Source: Amycolatopsis sp. 195334CR
GTDB lineage: Bacteria; Actinomycetota; Actinomycetes; Mycobacteriales; Pseudonocardiaceae
Direction of reading: 5' to 3'
Length of the DNA stretch: 64,000 bases
Assembly (NCBI RefSeq): GCF_017309385.1
Contig: NZ_JAFJMJ010000002.1
Span: 1,178,001-1,242,000, forward strand
A program made the position numbers and the translations under genes. Shown here piece after piece: positions 49,943 through 58,555 of the stretch. The notes under the pieces were generated by a model. The model saw only the letters and a program-made list of their open reading frames with translations. It ran no database searches and was not told the DNA's origin. The first letter of the stretch is position 1. Every line of letters begins with the position of its first letter.

Positions 49943-50334
49943 CACCGCGCCCCGGCCGCGCGGACCACCGGGGCGGAGTCGACGATCTGCTCGAAGCTCG
50001 CCAGCTTGCCACCGTCGAACTTCCACACGTGCGCGACGCGGGCGGTGAACGAGCGCCCGGTCTCCCGGTGCTTCCCCTGGTACGAACCGAGTCCGATCAC
50101 CGCGTCACCGGCATCGAGCAGCTCGGCGAGGGTGAAGGCGTACCCGTCCCAGTCCCGCGCGATCGCGTCGAAGACGTTCTCGCGGACCTCCTCCGGGCCG
50201 ACGTACGTTCCCGCGTAGGGGAAACCGGCGGCCTCGGTCCACGTGGTCTCCGGACCGAGCGGGGCCAGCATGCCCGCCAGATCCCCGTTGTCGCTGGCGT
50301 CGTAGTGCGCCGCGATGATGTCTACATTGGACAT
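49942..50334 (-). CDS. NTF2-like / SnoaL-type small protein
   Basis: A 130-residue protein of the NTF2-like (ketosteroid-isomerase/SnoaL) fold: helix ADIIAAHYDASDNGDL-type N-terminus, the family strand HVWKFDGGKLASFEQIVD near the end, and length typical of the family. AAGGAG precedes the ATG at 50334. It is between the second MoaF-family gene (10 bp gap) and the importer's binding protein (1 bp overlap), so it is an operon member. Family members are isomerases, cyclases or dehydratases; reaction unknown. Confidence 0.82.
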   Translation of the reverse strand: MSNVDIIAAHYDASDNGDLAGMLAPLGPETTWTEAAGFPYAGTYVGPEEVRENVFDAIARDWDGYAFTLAELLDAGDAVIGLGSYQGKHRETGRSFTARVAHVWKFDGGKLASFEQIVDSAPVVRAAGAR

Positions 50335-50344
50335 GGAAGCTCCT

Positions 50345-51112
50345 TCAAACCGGTTGCGCGTCGGGGTAGGCGACGGTGCCGAGCGGGTAGATGTGCCCGC
50401 CCGCACGGGAGTGCTCGGACCGGCCGTCGCCGGTCAGGCCGAGGAAAACGCCGGTGGTCCGCAGGCCGTAGCCGAGGTCGTGCAGCCACACGCTGGCCAC
50501 CGCGATGCGGAACTCGCGGAAGCAGAACAGGTAGAGCCCGTCTTGGAACTTCCACACCGTCGACAGGTCCATGTCGCCGTGGCCGCGCTGCACGCCTTCG
50601 AGGCACTGCCAGGCGTAGCGCTGCGAGGACACGTACACGTGCTCGTAGAGGTGATCCGGGCTGTACCGGTAGATGTTGCGCTTGCCGATCAGGTCCCGCG
50701 ACGGCCCGGGAACGGAACCGGACGGCGTTCCCGCGTCGGTGGTGCCCGAGGAGAACGTCTGCGAAACCCGCGGAACCCCTTCGACGTCCTCGGCGCCGAT
50801 GACCGACCGCACGGCCAGCGCGCGGTGCGTCGTCGAGGAGAACACGACGGTGAGCGCTTCACCTTCCACGCTGGTGTGCGGGAAATTCACGAAGAAGACG
50901 TCCTCGCGCACGGCCACCGCGTCGTACGGGTCCTTGATCCCGTTGCAGGTGGCCGTTTCCGCGTCGTCGAACCGCAGCGCGAGCGTGGTGCCGTCGTCGA
51001 GCGAGACGGTCAGCTCGCGGCCGGTCAGGTCCGCGTTCGGCAGGCGGTAGGTGGCTATTCCGGCGGCGAACTCGTCATAGGTGCGCCACTGTTCCTCTGG
51101 TGTTCCGGGCAT
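50345..51112 (-). CDS. MoaF-family protein, paralogue 2, at the head of the importer operon
   Basis: A 255-residue MoaF-family protein, paralogous to the one at 40971 (shared VSQTF, YEHVYVSSQRYAWQCLEG near 165 and a C-terminal RTTGVFLGL). It is the first gene of the minus-strand operon moaF2 - NTF2-like - binding protein - livH - livM/G - livF. The presence of MoaF proteins beside both the amine oxidase and this importer is the main argument that the two systems serve the same amine substrates. It lies 40 bp downstream of the FeaR-like regulator gene. Confidence 0.83.
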   Translation of the reverse strand: MPGTPEEQWRTYDEFAAGIATYRLPNADLTGRELTVSLDDGTTLALRFDDAETATCNGIKDPYDAVAVREDVFFVNFPHTSVEGEALTVVFSSTTHRALAVRSVIGAEDVEGVPRVSQTFSSGTTDAGTPSGSVPGPSRDLIGKRNIYRYSPDHLYEHVYVSSQRYAWQCLEGVQRGHGDMDLSTVWKFQDGLYLFCFREFRIAVASVWLHDLGYGLRTTGVFLGLTGDGRSEHSRAGGHIYPLGTVAYPDAQPV

Positions 51113-51152
51113 GCGGTCATCGTCGAGTCGCCCGCCCGGCCGGGGCCAGCGG

Positions 51153-52130
51153 TCACGCGCTGGGCGGCAAGAACCGGTCGCTCACGGTCAAGCCACGGCG
51201 TAGTTCACTCGGCGAGCGGCCGAACTCGGTCTTGAACACGCGGCTGAAGTGCGGTGCGTCGACAAAGCCCCACTTGGCCGCGATGGCCGCGACCGGCCGC
51301 GCGGCGTGCACCGGGTCGAGCAGTTCGCGGCGGCAGTGCTCCAGCCGCCGGGTGCGGATCCAGCCGGACACCGTGGTGCCCTGCTCGTGGAACAACCCGT
51401 GCAGGTGCCGCGTGGAGATGTAGTGCTCGGCGGCGATCTGCGCCGGGCCGAGGTCGGTGGAGGACAGGTTCGCGTCGATGTAGGCGAGCACCCGGCGCAT
51501 CAGCTCGTGGTGCGGCCCGGCGGTGGCGCGCGCGAGGTCCAGTTCGGTGGCGAACAGGGTGGCGAGCAGGTCCACCGCGGTGTGCGCGAGCCGGACCCCG
51601 GCCGGCCCGCCGAGCTGGTCGAGATTGGTGCCGAGCTGGGCGAGGAAGGGCACCACCACGTTGCCCATGCCGCGCTTGCCGGACATGCGGACCGCGGTGA
51701 GCTGGCCGACCAGGTCCCGCGGCAGGTCGATCAGCCGCTGCGGGAACATCACCACCAGCGTGCGGAAGTCCTCCTCGAACACCAGCGAGTACGGGCGGTG
51801 CGTGTCGTAGAGCGCCACGTCACCGGGGCGCAGCAGGGCCTGCCGGTCATCCTGCACCAGCAGCCCGGTCCCGGCCAGGATCAGGCTCAGCTTGTAGTAG
51901 TGGCGATCGGCCGCGGCGATCAGCTCCGGGGTGCGCTCGACCACGTGCGCGGTGGCGGTCACCTCGGACACCTGCACCTCGTCGGCACCGCAGGAGCGGA
52001 TGCGCCCGCGGAACTGGTCGCGCTGGTCGCTGGTCACCCGCAACGGGACGAACGACCGCGAGACCACCGCGCGGAAGTCGGAGAAATCGCGTGCGACCAG
52101 GGTGGTGGTCGGATCGGCGGTGGGGGACAC
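51153..52130 (-). CDS. AraC-family regulator with AraC-binding-like domain (FeaR-like)
   Basis: A 325-residue regulator. The N-terminal AraC-binding-like domain (about 30-200) includes RHYYKLSLILAGTGLLVQDD and LRPGDVALYDTHRPYSLVF, the segment typical of FeaR, which activates tynA-feaB for phenylethylamine breakdown in E. coli. The C-terminal HTH_18 (about 215-315) has TTVSGWIRTRRLEHCRRELL and AAKWGFVDAPHFSRVFKTEFG. It lies upstream of the moaF2-importer operon in the same orientation. I infer that it activates the amine uptake and oxidation genes in this window. Confidence 0.88.
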   Translation of the reverse strand: MSPTADPTTTLVARDFSDFRAVVSRSFVPLRVTSDQRDQFRGRIRSCGADEVQVSEVTATAHVVERTPELIAAADRHYYKLSLILAGTGLLVQDDRQALLRPGDVALYDTHRPYSLVFEEDFRTLVVMFPQRLIDLPRDLVGQLTAVRMSGKRGMGNVVVPFLAQLGTNLDQLGGPAGVRLAHTAVDLLATLFATELDLARATAGPHHELMRRVLAYIDANLSSTDLGPAQIAAEHYISTRHLHGLFHEQGTTVSGWIRTRRLEHCRRELLDPVHAARPVAAIAAKWGFVDAPHFSRVFKTEFGRSPSELRRGLTVSDRFLPPSA

Positions 52131-52358
52131 GGCGTCACCTCACGACATCGGGAGGACCGGAATTTCATATACGATAAGCGATACGATGCCGCCGGGCAAT
52201 CATCCCGGCACCGATCTCGAGATCTTTCTGACGGGATCCGTCGCCGGGGTTTTCCGGCACTGGTGCCCGTACAAGAGCCTGAAACCACCGGTCTGACCAG
52301 CACCAGTGCAGGATTCCCGCGTTGACGGGCCCGATCCGGGTACCTACCGTCTGCCCGC
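52131..52358. promoter_or_regulatory. Divergent promoter region between FeaR-like and Lrp/AsnC-type genes
   Basis: A 228-bp gap with locally AT-richer sequence near 52160-52190. I see a direct repeat ATACGAT at 52169 and 52181 (12 bp apart) close to the araC-type start, and a perfect 12-bp palindrome GATCTCGAGATC at 52213-52224 nearer the centre. Either could be a regulator site; there is no decisive match to a known operator. Confidence 0.4.
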
Positions 52359-53342
52359 ATGGTGATCGACGAACTGGACCGGCGCATCATCGGCGCGCTC
52401 CAGCTCAACGGCCGCGCGCCGTGGAGTGCGATCGCACGCTGGGCCGGGGCCAGCGAGACGACCGTGCAGCGCCGGTTCGCCGCGCTGCACGAGCGCGGGC
52501 TGGTGCACGTGGTCGGTGTGATCGACCTGGACCGCACCGCCGCCGGTTCGTCGATGCTGGTGCGCGTGCAGGCCAAGCCGGGCCGGGGCTGGGAGCTGGC
52601 CGAGCTGCTGGCCGCCCGGCCCGAAGCGCGGTTCCTCGCCGTGGTCACCGGTTCGGCCGACCTGGTCGTCGACTTCGTCGCGCACGACAACGACGAACTG
52701 CTCCGGCTGCTGTTCACCGACCTGCCGGGTGCCGGGCTGATCACCGGGACCGACAGCGTCGCGGTGATCCGCACCTTCACCACCGCGCCGATGTGGGACA
52801 CCGGCCTGCTGCCGCCCGAAGCCGCCGACGACCTGCGGCCAGGGCACCGGCCGCCGTACGAGCGCGACGACTGGAACACCCCGCCGCGGCGCCCGAGTGA
52901 GCTGGAGAGCGCGGTCGCCGAGGAACTGGCGGCCGACGGAAGGCTCCCGGTCAGCACCATCGCCCGGCGGCTGGGCCGCAGCGAGTCGAGCGCGGCCAGG
53001 GCACTGGACCGGCTGGTGGCCACCGGCAGCCTCCAGTTCCGCACGCTGGTCGAACCGGGACTGCTCGGCTACGCGGTGGAGTTCATGCTCTGGCTCTCGA
53101 TCCACCCCGGCAAGCTCACCGAGGCGGGCCGCTGCCTGGCGCGGCACCCCGGCACCAAGTTCCTGGCCGCGTCCACCGGCCGCTTCAACCTGGTCGGCCA
53201 GATGGTGCTGCCGAGCACCGCCGATCTGTTCCGCTACACCGACGAGGTGATCGGCAGGCTGCCCGGCCTGACCGCCTCCGACGTCACCCTCCACCTGGCC
53301 ACGCTCAAACGCGCGTGGACCAGGGTCGACCGTTCCCAGTGA
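52359..53342 (+). CDS. Lrp/AsnC-family regulator with two tandem AsnC modules
   Basis: A 327-residue protein containing the Lrp/AsnC unit twice. Module one has the HTH LDRRIIGALQLNGRAPWSAIARWAG near 4-30 and a ligand-binding domain to about 145; module two repeats VAEELAADGRLPVSTIARRLG near 187-210 and a second alpha/beta domain to 320. Double-length AsnC proteins occur in actinobacteria and often control adjacent transport or catabolic genes. It begins the plus-strand operon that continues with a deacetylase-like enzyme 25 bp downstream. Confidence 0.88.
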   Translation: MVIDELDRRIIGALQLNGRAPWSAIARWAGASETTVQRRFAALHERGLVHVVGVIDLDRTAAGSSMLVRVQAKPGRGWELAELLAARPEARFLAVVTGSADLVVDFVAHDNDELLRLLFTDLPGAGLITGTDSVAVIRTFTTAPMWDTGLLPPEAADDLRPGHRPPYERDDWNTPPRRPSELESAVAEELAADGRLPVSTIARRLGRSESSAARALDRLVATGSLQFRTLVEPGLLGYAVEFMLWLSIHPGKLTEAGRCLARHPGTKFLAASTGRFNLVGQMVLPSTADLFRYTDEVIGRLPGLTASDVTLHLATLKRAWTRVDRSQ

Positions 53343-53367
53343 CCGACGCTGAGCCCACGGAGGAACT

Positions 53368-54264
53368 ATGGATCCCCAGCCATGGCAGTGGCCGGAGCAG
53401 ACCTGGCGCGCCCACGTCGACGCGGTGCGCGCCGGACGGCGGCTCGTGCCGCCGGCGTGGCCCGGCGGCGCCCGCGTCGCCGTCGCGTTGTCCTTCGACT
53501 CCGATCACGAGACGATCCCGTTGCGGGACGGGGAAACCAGCCCCGGGCGGCTCGCGCAGGGCGAGTACGGCGCGCGCGTCGGTGCCGGGCGTGTGCTGGA
53601 ACTCCTTGCCGAGTACGGCATTCCGGCCACCTTCTTCATGCCCGCGGTGTCCGCGCTGCTGCATCCTGCCGAGGCGAAGGACTACGCGAGCGGCCCGCAC
53701 GAGATCGGCGTGCACGGCTGGATCCACGAGCGCAACACGCTGCTGTCCGAAGCGGACGAACGCGAGCTGGTCCGCCGGTCGCTGGACACGCTGGCCGAAC
53801 TGACCGGCACGCGGCCGGTCGGCATCCGCACGCCGTCGTGGGACTTCTCCTCGTCTACTTTGGACATCGTCAGGGAGCTGGGCTTCGCCTACGACTCCTC
53901 GCTGATGGCCGACGACGAGCCGTACGAGATCGTCGCCCGCGGTGAACCGACCGGACTGGTGGAGATCCCGGTCGACTGGATCAGGGATGACGCGCCGTAC
54001 TTCACCATGGACCGCTACGGCTCGGTGCGGCCCTACACCCGGCCGCGCGACGTGCTGGAGATCTGGACCGACGAGTTCGACGCGGCCTACCGCGCGGGCG
54101 GGGTGTTCCAGCTGACCCTGCACCCCCACGTGATCGGCCACCGTTCCCGGCTGGTCGTGCTGCGCGAGCTGATCGACCACATCCGCGCCCACGGTGACGT
54201 CTGGTTCACCACGCACGCCGAGCTCGCCACCGCCGTGCGCGACACCCCGGGAGGCACGCCGTGA
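53368..54264 (+). CDS. Polysaccharide deacetylase-family (CE4-like) hydrolase, PuuE/cyclic-imide type
   Basis: A 298-residue NodB-homology hydrolase without a signal peptide. The metal-binding Asp is in VALSFDSDHET near 46 and the two His in EIGVHGWIHERN near 116; RTPSWDFS near 155 is the substrate-groove motif and LTLHPHVIG near 253 the distal His. Cytosolic members of this branch act on allantoin-like rings, cyclic imides or N-acyl groups of small molecules rather than polysaccharide. It overlaps the MFS gene by 4 bp, suggesting that the transporter imports its substrate. Confidence 0.85.
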   Translation: MDPQPWQWPEQTWRAHVDAVRAGRRLVPPAWPGGARVAVALSFDSDHETIPLRDGETSPGRLAQGEYGARVGAGRVLELLAEYGIPATFFMPAVSALLHPAEAKDYASGPHEIGVHGWIHERNTLLSEADERELVRRSLDTLAELTGTRPVGIRTPSWDFSSSTLDIVRELGFAYDSSLMADDEPYEIVARGEPTGLVEIPVDWIRDDAPYFTMDRYGSVRPYTRPRDVLEIWTDEFDAAYRAGGVFQLTLHPHVIGHRSRLVVLRELIDHIRAHGDVWFTTHAELATAVRDTPGGTP

Positions 54265-55541
54265 CCACAGTAGACACCGGGACCCGGCTGTCGCCCAAGC
54301 AGCGCAAGGCGATCGTCGCGGGCACCATCGGCAACACCGTCGAATGGGTGGACTGGGCGCTGTACTCGATCTTCGCCAAGATCATCGCGGTGGAGTTCTT
54401 CCCCGGCGGCGACGAGACCGTGGCGCTGCTGTCCACGCTGGCGGTGTTCGCCGTCGGCTTCGTGATGCGCCCGATCGGCGCGGCGGTGCTCGGCGCCTAC
54501 GCCGACCGGCACGGCCGCAAGAAGGGCCTCACGCTGACCGTGGGCCTGATGGCGGGCGCGTCCTTCGTCATCGCGCTGACCCCGAGCTACGGCGCGATCG
54601 GCGTGCTGGCGCCGGTGATCCTGCTCGTCGCCCGGCTGTTGCAGGGCTTCTCGGCGGGTGGCGAGTTCGGCTCCTCCTCGGCCTTCCTGGTCGAGTCGGC
54701 GGCACGGGGGCGCCGGGCGTTCGCCGGTTCGTGGCAGCAGGTCTCGGTCGGCGGCGGGGTGCTGATCGCCTCGCTGCTCGGCACCATCGCCACGTCCACA
54801 TTGGACGACCAAGCGCTGCACGACTGGGGCTGGCGGGTGGCCTTCGTGCTCGGCGGGCTGCTCGGCCTGATCGGGCTGTGGCTGCGGATCTCGGTGGAGG
54901 AGACGGACTCCTTCACCAAGACCGCCGCGAGCCGGAAGGTCAATCCGCTCAAGGCGATGGTCAAGGAGCACCCGGGTGCCGCGCTGCGGGTCGCCGGGAT
55001 CACCATCGCCGGCACGCTGACCTACTACATCTGGGTCAACTACCTGCCCACCTACGCCAACATCACCACCGGCATCCCGCTGTCGCAGGCCCTGCTCTCG
55101 CAGACGTTGTGCCTGGTCGTCTTCGTGGTGCTGCTGCCGTTCGCCGGGCTGGTCTCGGACAAGCTGGGCCGCAAGGTCACGCTCGGGGTGTTCGCCGGCG
55201 GTTTCGTGGTGCTGTCGTGGCCGATGCTGCACCTGCTGGACAACAGCTTCCTGAGCGTGTTCCTGGTGCAGCTGACCGGGATGCTGTTCCTGCTCGGCTA
55301 TTCGGCGAACTGCGCGGTGATCATGGCCGAGCAGTTCCCGCCCGAGGTGCGGGCGACCGGCATCGCGCTGCCGTACGCGCTGGCGGTGGCGTTGTTCGGC
55401 GGCACCGCGCCGTACGTGACCACCTGGCTCAACGAGATCGGCCAGCGCGACCTGCTGTGGCTCTACGTCTCCGGTTCGGCGCTGATCTCGCTGGTGGTCT
55501 ACCTGACCATGCCGGAGACCAAGGACAAGGAGTTCGACTGA
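54261..55541 (+). CDS. MFS transporter, metabolite:H+ symporter (MHS) family
   Basis: A 426-residue 12-helix transporter. The MHS hallmarks are GNTVEWVDWALYS near 20, the first inter-domain loop GAYADRHGRKKGL near 77-90, RLLQGFSAGGEFGSSSAFLVE near 116-137, and the second loop SDKLGRKVTLG near 300. MHS carriers import organic acids or osmolytes such as alpha-ketoglutarate, citrate, proline or aromatic acids. Its 3' end overlaps the SDR ATG by one base. Confidence 0.92.
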   Translation: MTTVDTGTRLSPKQRKAIVAGTIGNTVEWVDWALYSIFAKIIAVEFFPGGDETVALLSTLAVFAVGFVMRPIGAAVLGAYADRHGRKKGLTLTVGLMAGASFVIALTPSYGAIGVLAPVILLVARLLQGFSAGGEFGSSSAFLVESAARGRRAFAGSWQQVSVGGGVLIASLLGTIATSTLDDQALHDWGWRVAFVLGGLLGLIGLWLRISVEETDSFTKTAASRKVNPLKAMVKEHPGAALRVAGITIAGTLTYYIWVNYLPTYANITTGIPLSQALLSQTLCLVVFVVLLPFAGLVSDKLGRKVTLGVFAGGFVVLSWPMLHLLDNSFLSVFLVQLTGMLFLLGYSANCAVIMAEQFPPEVRATGIALPYALAVALFGGTAPYVTTWLNEIGQRDLLWLYVSGSALISLVVYLTMPETKDKEFD

Positions 55542-56302
55542 TGCACGTGCTGGTCACCGGCGCGGCCAGGGGCATCGGGCGGGCGATCGCCGAGGAGTTC
55601 GACGGCGCCACGCTCAGCCTGGCCGACCTGGACGGCTCGCTGATCCCGGCGTCGCTGGGCTTCGCGATCACCGCCGACCTGACCGAACCGGAGGCGCCGG
55701 AGCAGGTCGTGGCGCAGGCGTGGCGGCGCCACGGGCCGGTGGACGTGCTGGTGAACGCGGCGGGCCGGTACCCCTCGCTGGACATGATCGACGTCGACGC
55801 GACCGCGTGGGACGCGCTCTTCGCGCTCAACCTCCGCGCACCTGTGCTCGCCACGGCCGCCTTCGCTCGGCGTGCCAACGGGCGTGGTGGCTCGGTCGTG
55901 AACATCTCGTCCGGCGCCGCGCTGCGAGCCCGGCCCGGCGGCGGGCCGTACGCCAGCACCAAGGCGGCGCTGGAGATGGCCACCCGGGCGGCGGCACTCG
56001 AATTCGGGCCGCTCGGCATCCGCGTCAACGCGGTGAGCCCGGGGTTCGTGGCCGTCGCCAGCGACCGGAACCCGGTGGCGCCGGACTACGCGGCGGCCGT
56101 GTCGGGCAACCCGCTCGGCCGCCCCGGCACGCCCGCCGACATCGCCCGCGCGGTCCGCTGGATCGCCGGTGAGGAAGCCTCGTGGATCACCGGGGAGGTG
56201 CTGCGCGTGGACGGCGGTTCCGGTGCCGGTGCCGCGCACCTGCCCCGGTTGTGGCCACCCGGCAGCAATCCCGAAACAGTCCAGAAAGGACAGACAGGAT
56301 GA
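55541..56302 (+). CDS. SDR-family oxidoreductase
   Basis: A 253-residue short-chain dehydrogenase with TGAARGIGRA at residues 6-15, LADLDGS at strand 2, VNAAGRY near 70 in place of NNAG, ISSGAA near 119, PYASTKAA near 132-139 (catalytic Tyr and Lys) and SPGFVAV near 166. The ATG at 55541 overlaps the MFS stop (TGATG). It is coupled to the next gene by ATGA, so it belongs to the deacetylase/transporter operon. Confidence 0.9.
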   Translation: MHVLVTGAARGIGRAIAEEFDGATLSLADLDGSLIPASLGFAITADLTEPEAPEQVVAQAWRRHGPVDVLVNAAGRYPSLDMIDVDATAWDALFALNLRAPVLATAAFARRANGRGGSVVNISSGAALRARPGGGPYASTKAALEMATRAAALEFGPLGIRVNAVSPGFVAVASDRNPVAPDYAAAVSGNPLGRPGTPADIARAVRWIAGEEASWITGEVLRVDGGSGAGAAHLPRLWPPGSNPETVQKGQTG

Positions 56303-57324
56303 CCCGCGGTTCGTACGCGGTGGTCGGCGGCGGTGCCATCGGCGGCACGCTCGCCTTCCACCTGGCCAGGGCCGGGCACCCGGTCACCGTGGTGGACAAC
56401 GACGCCGAGCACGTGGCGGCGATCCGCGACGGCGGCCTGACCATCGAACGCGGCGGGGCCAGGGACCGGATCGCCGTCGAAGCGGTCACCCCCGGCGAGT
56501 TCGACGGGCGGCTGGAGCGGGTGCTGCTCGCGGTGAAGGCACAGGCGACCGGGAGCGCGGCCGACTGGATCGCGCCGCTGCTGGCCGACGACGGTTACGT
56601 GGTCTCCATCCAGAACGGGTTCAACGAGCCGGTGCTGGCGGAGCGGATCGGCTGGCCGCGGACGGTCGCCGCGTTCGTCAACATCTTCGCCGACCGCCTC
56701 GAACCCGGGGTCATCGCCGACGGCGGCGCCGGGGCGCTGGTCATCGGCGAACCGGGCGGGCGGCCGGTGTCGCCGCGGGTGTCGTCCCTGGTCGCGGACC
56801 TGCGAGCGTGGGGACCGGCGCAGGCGAGCGACAACGTCGAGGGCTTCCTGTGGGCCAAGGCGGGTTTCGGCGCCATGCTCGCCGCGACCGCGCTGGCCGA
56901 CGACGCGATGGCCGACCTGATCGACCGCCACCCGGCGGCGATCCGCGCGCTCGGCGAGGAGGTGTTCGACGTCGCCGCGGCGCTCGGGGTGCGGCTGGAG
57001 GCGTTCGACGCGTTCACCCCGGACGCCTTCGCCCGCGGCGCCGATCCGGCGGACCGGGCGGCGGCCACCACCCGGCTGACCGCCTGGCTGCGCACGCAAC
57101 CCAAGAACCGCAGCGGGATCTGGCGCGACCTGGCCGTGCGGCGGCGCCGGGTGGAGGTCACCACGCACTACGCGACCGTGCTGGCCGAGGCGGACCGGCT
57201 GGGGCTGGCCACCCCGGTGCTGCGGGCGGTGCTGGACCAGCTCCGCGAACTGGAGGCCGATCCCGGCACCATGGCCGAGGCGCGCCTCGACGCCCTCGAT
57301 CGACTCGCCGTGAGCCCGGTGTGA
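56299..57324 (+). CDS. 2-dehydropantoate 2-reductase-family protein (PanE/ApbA-like)
   Basis: A 341-residue ketopantoate-reductase-family enzyme. The N-terminal Rossmann motif GGGAIGGTLAFHLA is near residue 9; the NADP-ribose-binding region follows at VVDNDAEH; the family Lys is in LLAVKAQATG near 82; NGFNEP lies near 117; and the C-terminal domain has the helix WAKAGFGAMLAAT near 190. It is the last gene of the plus-strand operon (4-bp overlap with the SDR). In this context it probably reduces a catabolic 2-oxo acid rather than ketopantoate for vitamin B5. Confidence 0.85.
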   Translation: MTRGSYAVVGGGAIGGTLAFHLARAGHPVTVVDNDAEHVAAIRDGGLTIERGGARDRIAVEAVTPGEFDGRLERVLLAVKAQATGSAADWIAPLLADDGYVVSIQNGFNEPVLAERIGWPRTVAAFVNIFADRLEPGVIADGGAGALVIGEPGGRPVSPRVSSLVADLRAWGPAQASDNVEGFLWAKAGFGAMLAATALADDAMADLIDRHPAAIRALGEEVFDVAAALGVRLEAFDAFTPDAFARGADPADRAAATTRLTAWLRTQPKNRSGIWRDLAVRRRRVEVTTHYATVLAEADRLGLATPVLRAVLDQLRELEADPGTMAEARLDALDRLAVSPV

Positions 57325-57369
57325 CGTAGCGCGAACGGAGGTTGCGCGAGGAGCGGTCACCCTGCGAAG

Positions 57370-58218
57370 TTGATCGCTGTGAAGCGCGGGCGCCGCCGGG
57401 CGAAGGACAGGGAATCGGGCACGCTGTCGACCAGGGTCCGCCGGATCTGGGAGGTGGTGACCACCACCCTGGCCCTGCTCACCGCGGTCTACCTGGTGCT
57501 GAACACGATCGAGCCGACCAGGATGGTGCTCGAGCGGTACGTGCTGAAGCTGAACGTGGAGGCGCTGACCGCGATCGTGGCGATCATGCTCGAGGTGGCC
57601 ATCGTGGCGGTGTACCAGCTCGGCCGCCAGGTGCGCACGATGCGGGCGGAACTCGGGCCGCGCAAGGACACCGAGGTGGTCGACGACGTCGGCGCCGTGG
57701 TCGACGCGGTGAAGCGGCTTTCGCGGACCGGCCGCCGCAGCGAGCGCACGCTGGAGGTGCTCGGCCTGACGCTGAACACCACCTGGCCGCAGCTCGCCCC
57801 CTGGGTGACCGGGCACGGCGCGCCGGCGCACTGGCGGATCACGCTGTACAGCCTCGATCCGGAGTACGTGCGGCGGTCCGGGGAACTGCCCGCGCACTGG
57901 AGCGACGAGGCGGCCCGCAGCCAGGAGCGGATCCGGGCGCTGGCCGCCGAGGAGGCCGACGAGCTGGCGCACCGGCGGATCAAGCTCGACCTGCACACCT
58001 ACGCCTGCCTCCCGGTGGTGCACGGGTTCCGCCTCGGCAACGGGGACCTGTTCCTCGCCTACCTGCAGTGGACCGAGGCGGGCAGCATCCGGCCGTTCGA
58101 GTTCTACGAGCACATCCCGCGCGCGGACACCTCACCGCGCGCCAACCGGTACCGCGACCTGTTCGAAAGCTGGCTCAACCGCGCCGCCGCGAAGACCACG
58201 GAACCCAAGGCGGCCTAG
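57370..58218 (+). CDS. Uncharacterised protein with two N-terminal membrane helices
   Basis: A 282-residue protein of no family I recognise. A basic N-terminus (KRGRRRAK) precedes two hydrophobic segments, about 30-50 and 65-85, then a soluble domain of about 190 residues with aromatic-rich LYSLDPEYVRRSG and FYEHIPRAD stretches. It may be a small membrane-anchored sensor or scaffold. The start is uncertain: TTG at 57370, or GTG at 57379. It stands alone between the PanE-like gene and a convergent small gene, overlapping that gene by 4 bp. Confidence 0.65.
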   Translation: MIAVKRGRRRAKDRESGTLSTRVRRIWEVVTTTLALLTAVYLVLNTIEPTRMVLERYVLKLNVEALTAIVAIMLEVAIVAVYQLGRQVRTMRAELGPRKDTEVVDDVGAVVDAVKRLSRTGRRSERTLEVLGLTLNTTWPQLAPWVTGHGAPAHWRITLYSLDPEYVRRSGELPAHWSDEAARSQERIRALAAEEADELAHRRIKLDLHTYACLPVVHGFRLGNGDLFLAYLQWTEAGSIRPFEFYEHIPRADTSPRANRYRDLFESWLNRAAAKTTEPKAA

Positions 58219-58502
58219 GGACGGCCGGCGATCGCGGACCGGTGCGCCAGGCTGCCTTCCCGGTAGAACACGTATCCGCCGTGGTGCAGCACGTCGCCGT
58301 CGAACTCGCCGTCGGCGGCGAAGCCGGTGTCGTCCTGGTAGTCGATGTGCGTGCCGTCGATCTGGTAGGCACCGGTGTAGGCGCTGGCGCGCCGGCCGCG
58401 TGCTTCGTCGTAACGGCCGTCGGGGCGGAGTTCCTGGCGGATGTGGTTGTCGGCGGTGACCCACAGGCCGACGTAGTCGTTTTCCATCACGGGAACGAGC
58501 AT
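58215..58502 (-). CDS. Atu4866-domain small protein
   Basis: A 95-residue protein consisting of one Atu4866-type domain: NDYVGLWVTADNHIRQEL near 7, the conserved GRYDEARG near 28, AYTGAYQIDGTHIDYQDDTGF near 40 and a C-terminal GYVFYRE. Solved relatives are small lipocalin-like beta barrels that may bind ligands; function is unknown. ATG at 58502 or 58487 are both possible; no Shine-Dalgarno decides. It lies after the TetR gene in the same direction, which may mean co-regulation. Confidence 0.75.
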   Translation of the reverse strand: MLVPVMENDYVGLWVTADNHIRQELRPDGRYDEARGRRASAYTGAYQIDGTHIDYQDDTGFAADGEFDGDVLHHGGYVFYREGSLAHRSAIAGRP

Positions 58503-58555
58503 CACCCGCGGCCGCGACGGGGACCAGGTCGTGGCGCACCCTGGGTGGGCGGCAC

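Noticed and set aside
50321..50331. TCTACATTGGA at the NTF2-like start as an operator copy
   Set aside because: The right arm does not match GTAG; it fits the separate TCCA-N3-TGGA-type intragenic motif.
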